NCBI GenBank assembly: GCA_902783835.1
Contig: CACZSN010000014.1
Location: 84,040-148,039 of the forward strand
From: an uncultured bacterium
GTDB lineage: Bacteria > Cyanobacteriota > Vampirovibrionia > Gastranaerophilales > Gastranaerophilaceae
Direction: 5' to 3'
DNA: 64,000 nucleotides
Shown here: positions 1 to 7,581 of the stretch, in pieces
Numbering within the stretch: position 1 is the first letter of the stretch
Layout: the number at the start of each line of letters is the position of its first letter
The notes under the pieces: generated by a model
Told to the model about the DNA's origin: nothing
Seen by the model: the letters and a program-made list of their open reading frames with translations, nothing else
Database searches by the model: none
Made by a program: the position numbers and the translations under genes

Positions 1-945
1 AATAATAATCCTTACCGCGGTTTGAGCCATCAAAATTAAAAACGGATTTACGTGCTGACTTGTATTTACGGAAACTTGAGTTTGAGCATTTTCCGGTTTT
101 TTAACCTTACCCAAAACTTCTTTTTTCTCAAAAGACATCTCGGTTTGCACATTATAATCCTTAGCTTCCGCCTTCAAAAGCTCCATAACTTTTTCTTTCG
201 GGAAAATATCTCCTGCCGTAATATTGAAATTTATTGTGGAATCATTTTTGAAAATCAATACCTGAACATTTCCAAAATTTACTGTTTGAATGAGTATAGT
301 TATTGTATCTTCGCCTGCGATCCCTTCTTCACCGTTTTCGGATTTTGTACCGATTTCGATAGAAAAATTCTGTTCACCCAAAGGTAACCACGGCAAATAT
401 AATAACATCATATTTTTTAAAACTTGAACTTGTTGAGTATCCGCCTTCGGTGTACAAGCATTCAAAATAGCTATCAGTTCACCCATTTGAGAGCCGGTTG
501 TCATATTTCCCGTCGGTGCAAATTTTGCAGTCATATTAAAAAGCTTACCAAGTGCATCTTTCCCATTCTGCTGCATAAATGCCATCAGTTTACCTAAATC
601 CATTTGAGAATTCATCAAAAGTTGTGCAACATCAGGTTTTGCCAATTGAGCCAATGCACGATTGTCCGCCATTGTCGTCAAAAAAGACTCCATATCCTTT
701 TGCATATTTAATAAATCCTTCAAAACCAAACTCATTTCGTTCGCCTGAAGTTGTTGAGAAGCTTGCAAATTTGCAAAAAATTGATAAAGAGATTTTGCCG
801 ACTGATTAACAAATTGTTGAGTATTTTGAACAACAGCCTGTTGTACGACAGTCGAAACCACTTCTGCCGCAACCGCTTTTGCCGTATTCATATTTGTATT
901 TACAAACCGAGCATTGTTCGGATTGAAATTTATACCTTCGCTCAT
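1..945 (-). CDS. Unknown protein, C-terminus cut by window edge
   Basis: An open frame of 315 codons on the minus strand starts at ATG 945 and runs off the left edge without a stop. The N-terminus (MSEGINFNPNNARF) is followed by a Gln- and Met-rich, largely helical region with no signal peptide or membrane segment. A second, more beta-like part is visible from about residue 170 (WLPLGEQNFSIEIG). A consensus-like promoter (TTGAAA, 16 nt, TATAAT) lies just upstream, and a weak Shine-Dalgarno (AGAAG) sits about 10 nt before the ATG. It is divergent from the gene at 1123. I do not recognise the family. The Gln-rich helix-then-beta layout recalls secretion-chaperone or hook-length-type proteins, but I cannot support such a function. 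Confidence 0.75.
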   Translation of the reverse strand, partial: MSEGINFNPNNARFVNTNMNTAKAVAAEVVSTVVQQAVVQNTQQFVNQSAKSLYQFFANLQASQQLQANEMSLVLKDLLNMQKDMESFLTTMADNRALAQLAKPDVAQLLMNSQMDLGKLMAFMQQNGKDALGKLFNMTAKFAPTGNMTTGSQMGELIAILNACTPKADTQQVQVLKNMMLLYLPWLPLGEQNFSIEIGTKSENGEEGIAGEDTITILIQTVNFGNVQVLIFKNDSTINFNITAGDIFPKEKVMELLKAEAKDYNVQTEMSFEKKEVLGKVKKPENAQTQVSVNTSQHVNPFLILMAQTAVRIII

Positions 946-960
946 AATTGTTCATCTTCT

Positions 961-988
961 ATTATAATGATTTCGATTTCTATTTCAA
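961..988 (-). promoter_or_regulatory. Promoter for the left-edge gene
   Basis: Read on the minus strand, TTGAAA (988-983) and TATAAT (966-961) are separated by 16 nt. They lie 16 nt upstream of the ATG at 945, which is consistent with sigma-70-type initiation. Confidence 0.5.
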
Positions 989-1122
989 TTCAATTTTGAA
1001 AAAATACAACGGGATAACGACTTTACAAAACTTAATATCTCGTAATAATCCGTTAAATAAATGATGAATTGATGTCGATATATGAGTTAGACTGAATTAG
1101 TCAAGGAAAGAAGTGGTTTAAA

Positions 1123-1458
1123 ATGTCATTTGAAACGTCGCCAATCAGGCAACCTTACATTCAAAATCCGCAAACCGTAAAAAATAACGGAGGCGGAGGC
1201 AATTTAGGCTACATGCAACAAGGAAAAAAGAGAAAACAGGAAGAAGAAGAAGAAAAAAAACTTCTTGCTGAAGATGAACCCGATATCCTTGACTTAAATT
1301 CAGATGATGATTTCAACGCAAAGTTTGGAGAAGAAGAAAAGAAAGAAAAAGCTTCAAACAAAAATTGGTTTGAAAATATAGCGGACAAAATCGAGAAGAA
1401 ATTAGAAGAAAAAACTCATAACGATTCCTCAAATCCTTTTACGAATACGACTTTTTAG
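1123..1458 (+). CDS. Small charged unknown protein
   Basis: A 111-residue soluble, low-complexity protein with a GGGG stretch near residue 25. It has an acidic/lysine-rich middle (a QEEEEEKK run, then DEPDILDLNSDDDF) and a short amphipathic segment WFENIADKIEKKLEEK. The start is supported by AAGGAAAGAAGTGG upstream. It is divergent from the left-edge gene, and its stop overlaps the stop of the convergent MarC gene by 4 nt. There is no recognisable family. Composition suggests a disordered adaptor or regulatory protein, but this is inference only. Confidence 0.6.
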   Translation: MSFETSPIRQPYIQNPQTVKNNGGGGNLGYMQQGKKRKQEEEEEKKLLAEDEPDILDLNSDDDFNAKFGEEEKKEKASNKNWFENIADKIEKKLEEKTHNDSSNPFTNTTF

Positions 1459-2099
1459 AATTTGATATGGAATGCTTCTATAATGCCGTCAATAAAGAAT
1501 TGGCAAGCAAGAGCGGTCAACAATACACCGAAAATACGGGTAAGAACATTGATACCTGAGCGTCCCAAAAATTTTGCGATATAAGTTGCATATCGGAATG
1601 CGACCCAGCAAAGAAGCATATTTAAGAACAGTGCAACAATTACGATAATTTGGTTAATCGGCTGCGTTTGGTATTCTTTCATCATCAAAACCAAAAGCGT
1701 CATCGAAGCGGGACCGGACAAAAGCGGAATTGCGAGAGGAAATACGGAAATATCTTGTCTTCTGTCGGTTTCTTTTTTAGCTGCACCACTTTCGGATTTC
1801 ATTTGCGGTTCGGGATTTGCCATAACCATATCAATAGAAAGAAATAACAACAAAATACCACCTGCAAACTTGAATGCCGGAAGCGAAAGTCCAAACCATT
1901 CAAGGATTACATTTCCTAATAAAGCAAATGCCGTAAGAATAAAAAATGAAATGACAGGACCTTTAAATGCCATTTTTCTTTGATATCTCGGAGAATAATT
2001 TGCCGTCAAAGATATAAATATCGGCAAATTTCCCAAAATATCTATCGTGAAAAAAAGTGCAGAAAAAATCGCAAATAAAGTTTTTAAAATTTCAATCAT
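1455..2099 (-). CDS. MarC-family integral membrane protein
   Basis: This 214-aa protein has six predicted hydrophobic segments. It shows the MarC-family pattern of an N-terminal TM followed by DILGNLPIF (about residues 20-28), and a second half with PLAIPLLSGPASM (about 122-134). The length matches the family norm of about 210. MarC proteins are inner-membrane proteins of unsettled function; the old multiple-antibiotic-resistance link is not upheld. It follows leuA on the same strand with a 21-nt gap, so co-transcription is possible. Family assignment is strong, function is unknown. Confidence 0.88.
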   Translation of the reverse strand: MIEILKTLFAIFSALFFTIDILGNLPIFISLTANYSPRYQRKMAFKGPVISFFILTAFALLGNVILEWFGLSLPAFKFAGGILLLFLSIDMVMANPEPQMKSESGAAKKETDRRQDISVFPLAIPLLSGPASMTLLVLMMKEYQTQPINQIIVIVALFLNMLLCWVAFRYATYIAKFLGRSGINVLTRIFGVLLTALACQFFIDGIIEAFHIKF

Positions 2100-2120
2100 T
2101 TTTAACTCTTCTTATTTACA

Positions 2121-3641
2121 TTATTGCATTTTTGCAATTATATTCAAGCCGTTAAAGATTGCCTTAACGTTTGCATTTGCGGTACTTTCATCTTGTCCTC
2201 TTGCGATAATAATTTTGCCGTTCGGAGCTTCAAATTTAATAACGGTCATCGCAGTAGCACCTGAACCCAAAAGTTCTTCGTCCATCGCTTTTTGTTCATA
2301 ATGAACGAGTTTTTGTTCAAAACCTGTTTGTTTCAATGCATTGAGACAAGCATCAAGCGGCCCGTTTCCTTTTCCTTCGACTTCAAATCTGTCTTCATTG
2401 TGTGTAAACGTCAATTTGTAATCATTTTCATTTACCTTATCCAATTTTAAAATGTGGAAAGGACCTTTCACGTCAAAAACTTCTTTTAAATAAATGTCTA
2501 TGAGGTTGCGAGTAGGCAATTCTCCGACTTTTTCAGCTGCTTCTTTAATTGTCGGGGAAATTCTTTCCGCCTCTTGAATTGTAATCGGATAACCGGCACG
2601 GCTGATGATTTCGTAGAGTGCTGTTTTGCCTGATTGGCTTGTGATACCCAATTTTTCGTCATCTTTTCTTCCGATAAGTGACGGGTGAATAGGTCTGTAT
2701 GCACCTTTTTCCATATCTTTTGTCTTAACCGCACCGTCTTGGTGAATACCGCTTCTGTGAGCGAGTGCTTCAGGTCCGATTAAAGGAGCTTTTTCATAAA
2801 TTTTAACCTTTGACATTTCTTCAATAATCAAAGCTGTTTCATAAATTTTTGACAAATCAACGGGAACATCAACTCCTGAATTATGCAAAGCGACTGCAAC
2901 TTCGTAGAAGTTTGTATTTCCTGCTCTTTCGCCCAATCCGTTCAGTGCCGTTTCCAATTGAACAGCGCCTTTGAAATAGCTCTCAACAGTTGCGGCAGTA
3001 GCCATTCCAAGGTCATTGTGACAGTGAACCGAAATATTTATATCTTTCGGAAGTGCGTTATAAACTTTTTCAACCAAATCCGTAAAATTTTTAACTCTTG
3101 AACGTTCAACGGTATTAGGCAAATTAATTGTTGTTGCACCTGCTTTTACAACTTTTTTAAATGTTTCAATAACGAAATCAATATTTTCCGCACAATCACC
3201 AAAGTGTTCCGCTGAAAATTCGATATCGGCATTTTTACCTAATTTTGATTTTGCAAATTTTACCGCTTCGATTGCTGTTTTTTGAACTTCTTCGGGACAT
3301 TTATTCAAAACGTATTTCATATTAAACGGACTCATCGCAATAAAAGTATGCAAACGAGGTTTTTTAGCGGGACTGATTGCTTCAACGGCTCTTATGATGT
3401 CGTTTTCGACAGCTCTTGCAAGTCCGCTGATTGTAACATTAGAAGGAGCAATTTCCGCAAGTCTTTTACAAGTTTCAAAATCCATTTCGGAAGATGCGGG
3501 AAAACCTGCTTCTACTGCCGGAATTTTCAAATCCATCAATAATTTAAAAACTTCCTCTTTTTCATCAATATTCCAAGGACGTTTCAAAGATTGATTGCCG
3601 TCTCTTAAAGTTATATCATAGAAAAAAGGTAATTTTGCCAT
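2121..3641 (-). CDS. leuA: 2-isopropylmalate synthase
   Basis: The enzyme condenses acetyl-CoA with 2-oxoisovalerate, the first committed step of leucine synthesis in the cytosol. An HMGL-like TIM barrel opens with DITLRDGNQ (residues 9-17, the metal-binding R-D motif), has HCHNDLG at about residue 207, and is followed by an NGLGERAGN motif. The C-terminal third carries the LeuA dimer/allosteric domain (GNGPLDA). The length of 506 aa is typical. The start is the ATG at 3641, with GAGGGG ahead of it; an in-frame start at 3683 is possible but lacks a good ribosome site. It is divergent from the radical SAM gene. A citramalate or homocitrate synthase is less likely but not excluded. Confidence 0.92.
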   Translation of the reverse strand: MAKLPFFYDITLRDGNQSLKRPWNIDEKEEVFKLLMDLKIPAVEAGFPASSEMDFETCKRLAEIAPSNVTISGLARAVENDIIRAVEAISPAKKPRLHTFIAMSPFNMKYVLNKCPEEVQKTAIEAVKFAKSKLGKNADIEFSAEHFGDCAENIDFVIETFKKVVKAGATTINLPNTVERSRVKNFTDLVEKVYNALPKDINISVHCHNDLGMATAATVESYFKGAVQLETALNGLGERAGNTNFYEVAVALHNSGVDVPVDLSKIYETALIIEEMSKVKIYEKAPLIGPEALAHRSGIHQDGAVKTKDMEKGAYRPIHPSLIGRKDDEKLGITSQSGKTALYEIISRAGYPITIQEAERISPTIKEAAEKVGELPTRNLIDIYLKEVFDVKGPFHILKLDKVNENDYKLTFTHNEDRFEVEGKGNGPLDACLNALKQTGFEQKLVHYEQKAMDEELLGSGATAMTVIKFEAPNGKIIIARGQDESTANANVKAIFNGLNIIAKMQ

Positions 3642-3732
3642 ATCCTTTGCCCCTCTTTGCATAGTTACTTTTTTATTATACAATGTAAATAAAGAAAATC
3701 AAAAGTTACTTTAATCCTGAAATGGGGTAAAA

Positions 3733-4719
3733 ATGGAGAAATACAAAAGTTGTCACCTTTTGGAACACGGGATATATTTTTATTATGACAGTATCCAAGT
3801 TTGTTGTTTTTTGACGGGTAAATTGGGCAAACCTTTTTGGCTTCAACGCGATTATCACGGTCAAAAAATAGATTGGGATGCTCTTTGTGACCAAATGCGG
3901 GAAATTCGTGAAAAAAGCAGACAGGGCATAATCGATCCCCATTGTGAAAATTGTTTTAACCTCAAAGAAGATTATTGGGACACCGAAGAATATTTCTCTA
4001 ATTTTTATATCTCCCATTGGACAAGATGCAATTGTAACTGCAGTTACTGCTATACGGAAGAAAACAAGCATTATTTCAACACATTAAAAGAATACAAAAT
4101 GATGCCGATTTTACAGGAAATGCTCGAAAGAAAATTGCTTCGTTTTAACGGTTATTTGGCATACGGCGGCGGAGAACCGGCTTGTTTGGATGAATTTGAC
4201 GATATTACGGAATTATTTCTCGAAAATAATGTAAGAAGCATTGTTACAAATACATCAGGTATAAAACCTGTTCAGTCGATATTGAAAGGTATTCCGACGG
4301 GACGCCTTGACGTAACCGTTTCGGTTGATTGTTCCGACAGAGAAACTTACAAGAAAATAAAACAAATCGATGCTTACGACAAGGTTATGGAGACTTTAAA
4401 ACTCTACGCTTCCGTCCAAACCGACAATAAAACCCTTGTGCGTTCAAAATATATCATTATCCCGGGAGTTAACGATTCCGAAAAAGAAATTGAAAATTGG
4501 TTAACTCAATCTTGTGAAATCGGATTAAAACAAGTCTGCATTGATATTGAAGGAAAATGGTACCTTCCGAGAAAACAAGATGTTCCCGAACATATTGCAA
4601 ACTTAATCGCATATGTCGAAAAACGAACAAAAGAACTCGATTTGGGACTATTTTATTATTCTTATGCCGATCAATTCAGATTTGACAGAGATAAAAAACT
4701 TGCAGAACAAAATCAATAA
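3733..4719 (+). CDS. Radical SAM enzyme of unknown substrate
   Basis: This 328-aa protein has the radical SAM signature C99-x3-C103-x2-C106 (CNCNCSYC), then GGGEP at 145-149 for SAM binding. Further Cys pairs (C24/C25 and C71/C74) precede the core rather than follow it. The extra cysteines could bind an auxiliary cluster, as in SPASM-type proteins, but placed at the N-terminus. SD GGGG precedes the ATG. It is monocistronic, divergent from leuA, and ended by a strong terminator. No precursor peptide or partner enzyme is adjacent, so no reaction can be proposed. Confidence 0.85.
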   Translation: MEKYKSCHLLEHGIYFYYDSIQVCCFLTGKLGKPFWLQRDYHGQKIDWDALCDQMREIREKSRQGIIDPHCENCFNLKEDYWDTEEYFSNFYISHWTRCNCNCSYCYTEENKHYFNTLKEYKMMPILQEMLERKLLRFNGYLAYGGGEPACLDEFDDITELFLENNVRSIVTNTSGIKPVQSILKGIPTGRLDVTVSVDCSDRETYKKIKQIDAYDKVMETLKLYASVQTDNKTLVRSKYIIIPGVNDSEKEIENWLTQSCEIGLKQVCIDIEGKWYLPRKQDVPEHIANLIAYVEKRTKELDLGLFYYSYADQFRFDRDKKLAEQNQ

Positions 4720-4720
4720 T

Positions 4721-4746
4721 AAAAAGCCCCGCAATCGGGGCTTTTT
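4721..4746. terminator. Bidirectional intrinsic terminator
   Basis: AAAAAGCCCCG, loop CAAT, then CGGGGCTTTTT form a GC-rich stem flanked by an A run and a T run. It lies between the convergent radical SAM and cupin genes and can serve both. Confidence 0.9.
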
Positions 4747-4747
4747 G

Positions 4748-5053
4748 CTATATTTTAATGACAAAAAATTTGCTGTCTTTTTTAGCTAAAACTTTATGTT
4801 CCTTATCTTTTTTGAACATTAACATTTCGCCTTTATCAATTTTGAATTTTTCAGCATCAAAATGTATTTCAATTTCGCCGTCAATAACATAAACCGCGGC
4901 ATCTCTGGCTGAAGTATGAGTATCAATAACTTCATCTTTTTTGAGAGCTATAATATTCAAACTGCTTTCTTCATTGACCAAAAGAGTTTCTTTTTCAAAT
5001 TTTGAATCTTTAAAATCGACAATATCCTTTGCTTTTAATACATTAAAAAACAT
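4748..5053 (-). CDS. Small single-domain cupin protein
   Basis: A 101-aa protein made almost entirely of one cupin barrel. Motif 1-like residues DTHTSARDAAVYVIDGEIEI lie at about 41-60, and the motif 2 region is FKIDKGEMLMFKKDKEHKV. Metal ligands are reduced: two His residues are visible, one in DTHTS and one in KEHKV. The start is the ATG at 5053, with AGAAAGGAGA placed well. An in-frame upstream start at 5116 lacks such a site. It is probably a small-molecule-binding or stress-related protein; no substrate can be named. Confidence 0.8.
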   Translation of the reverse strand: MFFNVLKAKDIVDFKDSKFEKETLLVNEESSLNIIALKKDEVIDTHTSARDAAVYVIDGEIEIHFDAEKFKIDKGEMLMFKKDKEHKVLAKKDSKFFVIKI

Positions 5054-5162
5054 AAATTTCTCCTTTCTTCTTACCTTTAGATTAAAAATCGGAGAAATAT
5101 TTTTCACATTACTCAATCGGATTGTCAGTTTTACGAAATAAGAATTTTTCTGATTATAAAAA

Positions 5163-5774
5163 TCAGCCTTTTTCTGTCATAATTTCTATTTTACCGGTTT
5201 TCAATTCATATTTTGCACCGACAACTTTAATCTGACCTTCTTTAACTTTTTCCGCAATAAAATTATCTTTTTTCAATAAATCTTCAACTTGGTACAAAAT
5301 ATTAGCTTTCACGGATAAATCCTCAAGCGGTGTTTCGCAACACGGACAAACGATTTTGTCGATTGCGGGATAAATATGTTTCATAATGGATTGCATATAA
5401 GGAGAAAGTTTTTCAAATGATTTTTCTTTATAAGACTTAACTGCAGATTTTATCGCACCGCAATTTTCATGCCCCATAATCATCACGAGATTAACTCCCA
5501 AATGACGAACCGCATACTCAATACTTCCCATAACCTCATCAGAAAGAACATGTCCTGCCGTTCTTATGACGAAAACATCGCCTAAACCCACATCAAAAAC
5601 AATTTCGACAGGAACTCTTGAGTCGGAACAAGAAAGAATGACAGCAAAAGGTTTTTGCCCGTTTAAAAGACTGTTTTTTGTTTCATCGCATCTGTTCGGA
5701 TGGGTCGATTTCCCATTCACAAAACGTGCATTTCCGTCTGTTAGTCTTTGTAAAGCCTCTTTTGCATCTGTCAT
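5163..5774 (-). CDS. Beta-class carbonic anhydrase
   Basis: A 203-aa cytosolic enzyme that interconverts CO2 and bicarbonate. Zinc ligands of the beta class are visible: C49 with the D51/R53 dyad in SCSDSR, then H102 and C105 in GHENCGA. Length and order of motifs are typical. SD AAGGGGAA precedes the ATG. In a fermentative, non-photosynthetic bacterium it most likely supplies bicarbonate to carboxylases rather than to a carboxysome; no carboxysome genes are present in the window. Confidence 0.93.
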   Translation of the reverse strand: MTDAKEALQRLTDGNARFVNGKSTHPNRCDETKNSLLNGQKPFAVILSCSDSRVPVEIVFDVGLGDVFVIRTAGHVLSDEVMGSIEYAVRHLGVNLVMIMGHENCGAIKSAVKSYKEKSFEKLSPYMQSIMKHIYPAIDKIVCPCCETPLEDLSVKANILYQVEDLLKKDNFIAEKVKEGQIKVVGAKYELKTGKIEIMTEKG

Positions 5775-5895
5775 AAAATTCCCCTTTTTGTTTTTTTAAA
5801 CCCAAACTCCAACAAAAATTGCCTGTAAAAAAATCAAAACAAATCCTTGTCAATATTCACCGCTCTATTGTAAAATCAAAAAAAAGGAGTTTGTT

Positions 5896-7482
5896 GTGAA
5901 AAAGTTTTTAAATATTTGTTTTACGGTAATTTTATCACTCGTTATCTCAAATTCCGTGTTTGCTTTACCGTCGGATAAAGCGGTAACAAATGGTGTAATC
6001 AATGAATTTAAAGGGTTTTCAATCATTCCTCATTGTACGTTTAACGAAGGTGAAATAACAAAATTTTTGGTTAAAGAACTTAAATCAATGGGTGCAACCG
6101 TTCAAACGGATGAAGCAAACAACATAATAGCCGATTTCCCGGCTACAAAAGGTTGTGAAAATGCACCATTGACAATAATTCAAGGACATACCGACATGGT
6201 TTGTGCCCATACGGACGATTTCAATCCGACAAAAGATTCAATAAAAATTATTGTTGATAAAAATCTTCTTAAAACAGACGGTCGCTCTTCATTGGGTGCA
6301 GATTGCGGGTTTAATAACGCAGGACTTTTATGGCTTTTCAGAACACAAAAATTTGCCCACGGAAAAATCAGATTTCTCTTAACATCATCCGAAGAAGTCG
6401 GTCTCGTCGGAGCAAAAAAGCTTGATTCAAAATATCTCGAAGGTGCTAAATATTTAATCAACCTCGACGGATTTTATATTGGAAGAATAGTGACCGGAAG
6501 TGCCGGCGGACGAAGAGTCCAATATATTCATAAAAATGAATATGTTTCTCCGAAAAATGATACGGCATACGAAATAAAAATTTCAAACTTAACCGGCGGT
6601 CATTCGGGTTATGACATTAACAAAAACCGTGCAAATGCCATCAAATACCTTGCATATGCTCTTTTAATAATTGATTGCGATTTGGCACCAAATGCTCAAC
6701 CCGGAGAAGATTTGAACTTTGAACTGTCAGAAATAAACGGTGGCGAAAACCATAACGTAATCCCTCGGGAAGCTAAAGCTACAATTGTCATAAAGAAAGA
6801 CAAAGAAGCTATTTTCTTATCAAGAGTAAAAAAAGCTCAGGAAATTTTGCACAAATACAACGCTGAAACAGGCAAAAATGACCTCGCAAAAGAAGATAAT
6901 TCTCTTTCTGTTTCTGCAGAAAAAACTGATTTACCTTCAAAAGTTTTTTCGGATGACACAAAAAATGACGTAATCCTCTTCCTTTCTGAATTCTACAACG
7001 GAAAATATAAATATATGAAAATGTACCCGAAACTCGTCGATACTTCATCAAATCTCGGATTGATAAAAACTACCGAAAATGAAGTCGTTTGCACATTAAT
7101 GATGAGATTTAACGAAAATTCTTACAAAGAAGAATTGCGAAACAAACAAAATAAAACCGCAAAAACTTTCAATTTCAAGGAAAACCTACTCGTAGAATAC
7201 GGTGCTTGGAAACCTATCGAAAATAACCCCCTCGTCAACATTTTCCAACAATCATACCAAAAGGTTTCGGGCAAAAATGCAACTTGCACTGCAGAACACA
7301 TAGGTCTTGAACCGTCTGTTTTACTTGAAAAAAATCCAAACCTCTATATAATCAGTACCGGCTGCACAATAAAAAATGCCCATTCCGTAACTGAAACAGG
7401 CGATATAACAACAATTCCGTCATACGTAAAAATGATGAAATCAGCAATTGAAACAATCGCAAAAGAAAACATTTCAGAATAA
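5896..7482 (+). CDS. pepD: Exported aminoacyl-histidine dipeptidase (M20C, PepD-like)
   Basis: A 528-aa metallopeptidase of the M20C family, which hydrolyses Xaa-His and other dipeptides using two zinc ions. Visible metal-site motifs are GHTDMVCA, GADCGFNN (usually GADNG), SSEEVG, NLDGF and a C-terminal NAHSVTE. The lid-domain motif GGHSGYDI is also present. Unusually, the protein begins with a clear signal peptide (residues 1-23, ending VFA). The start codon is GTG, with AAAAAGGAG 6-9 nt upstream. The stop codon overlaps a CACTA-type palindrome. Cytosolic PepD lacks a signal, so a periplasmic role is inferred. Confidence 0.85.
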   Translation: MKKFLNICFTVILSLVISNSVFALPSDKAVTNGVINEFKGFSIIPHCTFNEGEITKFLVKELKSMGATVQTDEANNIIADFPATKGCENAPLTIIQGHTDMVCAHTDDFNPTKDSIKIIVDKNLLKTDGRSSLGADCGFNNAGLLWLFRTQKFAHGKIRFLLTSSEEVGLVGAKKLDSKYLEGAKYLINLDGFYIGRIVTGSAGGRRVQYIHKNEYVSPKNDTAYEIKISNLTGGHSGYDINKNRANAIKYLAYALLIIDCDLAPNAQPGEDLNFELSEINGGENHNVIPREAKATIVIKKDKEAIFLSRVKKAQEILHKYNAETGKNDLAKEDNSLSVSAEKTDLPSKVFSDDTKNDVILFLSEFYNGKYKYMKMYPKLVDTSSNLGLIKTTENEVVCTLMMRFNENSYKEELRNKQNKTAKTFNFKENLLVEYGAWKPIENNPLVNIFQQSYQKVSGKNATCTAEHIGLEPSVLLEKNPNLYIISTGCTIKNAHSVTETGDITTIPSYVKMMKSAIETIAKENISE

Positions 7483-7494
7483 CACTATTTGTGT
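7482..7494. promoter_or_regulatory. CACTA-type palindrome (possible XRE operator)
   Basis: ACACTATTTGTGT overlaps the pepD stop codon. The same 13-mer recurs at 15815-15827, upstream of a DUF805 gene. It is related to the palindrome in front of the XRE regulator gene at 18104. Confidence 0.35.
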
Positions 7495-7510
7495 TTTTAG
7501 AAAAAGCAAC

Positions 7511-7570
7511 AAAACACTATTAGTAGCACAGACAAAAAGTACCTTTAATACTAATAGTGTTTTTAATTGC
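7511..7570. repeat. 60-bp inverted-repeat element, copy 1
   Basis: A 15-nt arm at 7511-7525 (AAAACACTATTAGTA) is exactly complementary to 7549-7563, with a 23-nt loop, and is followed by TTTTAATTGC. A second element of the same 60-nt length and with near-identical ends lies at 15730-15789. As RNA it could terminate pepD, although the stem is unusually AT-rich. The arms also resemble the CACTA palindrome near the XRE gene, so a protein-binding role is an alternative. Confidence 0.55.
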
Positions 7571-7581
7571 AATTATTGATT

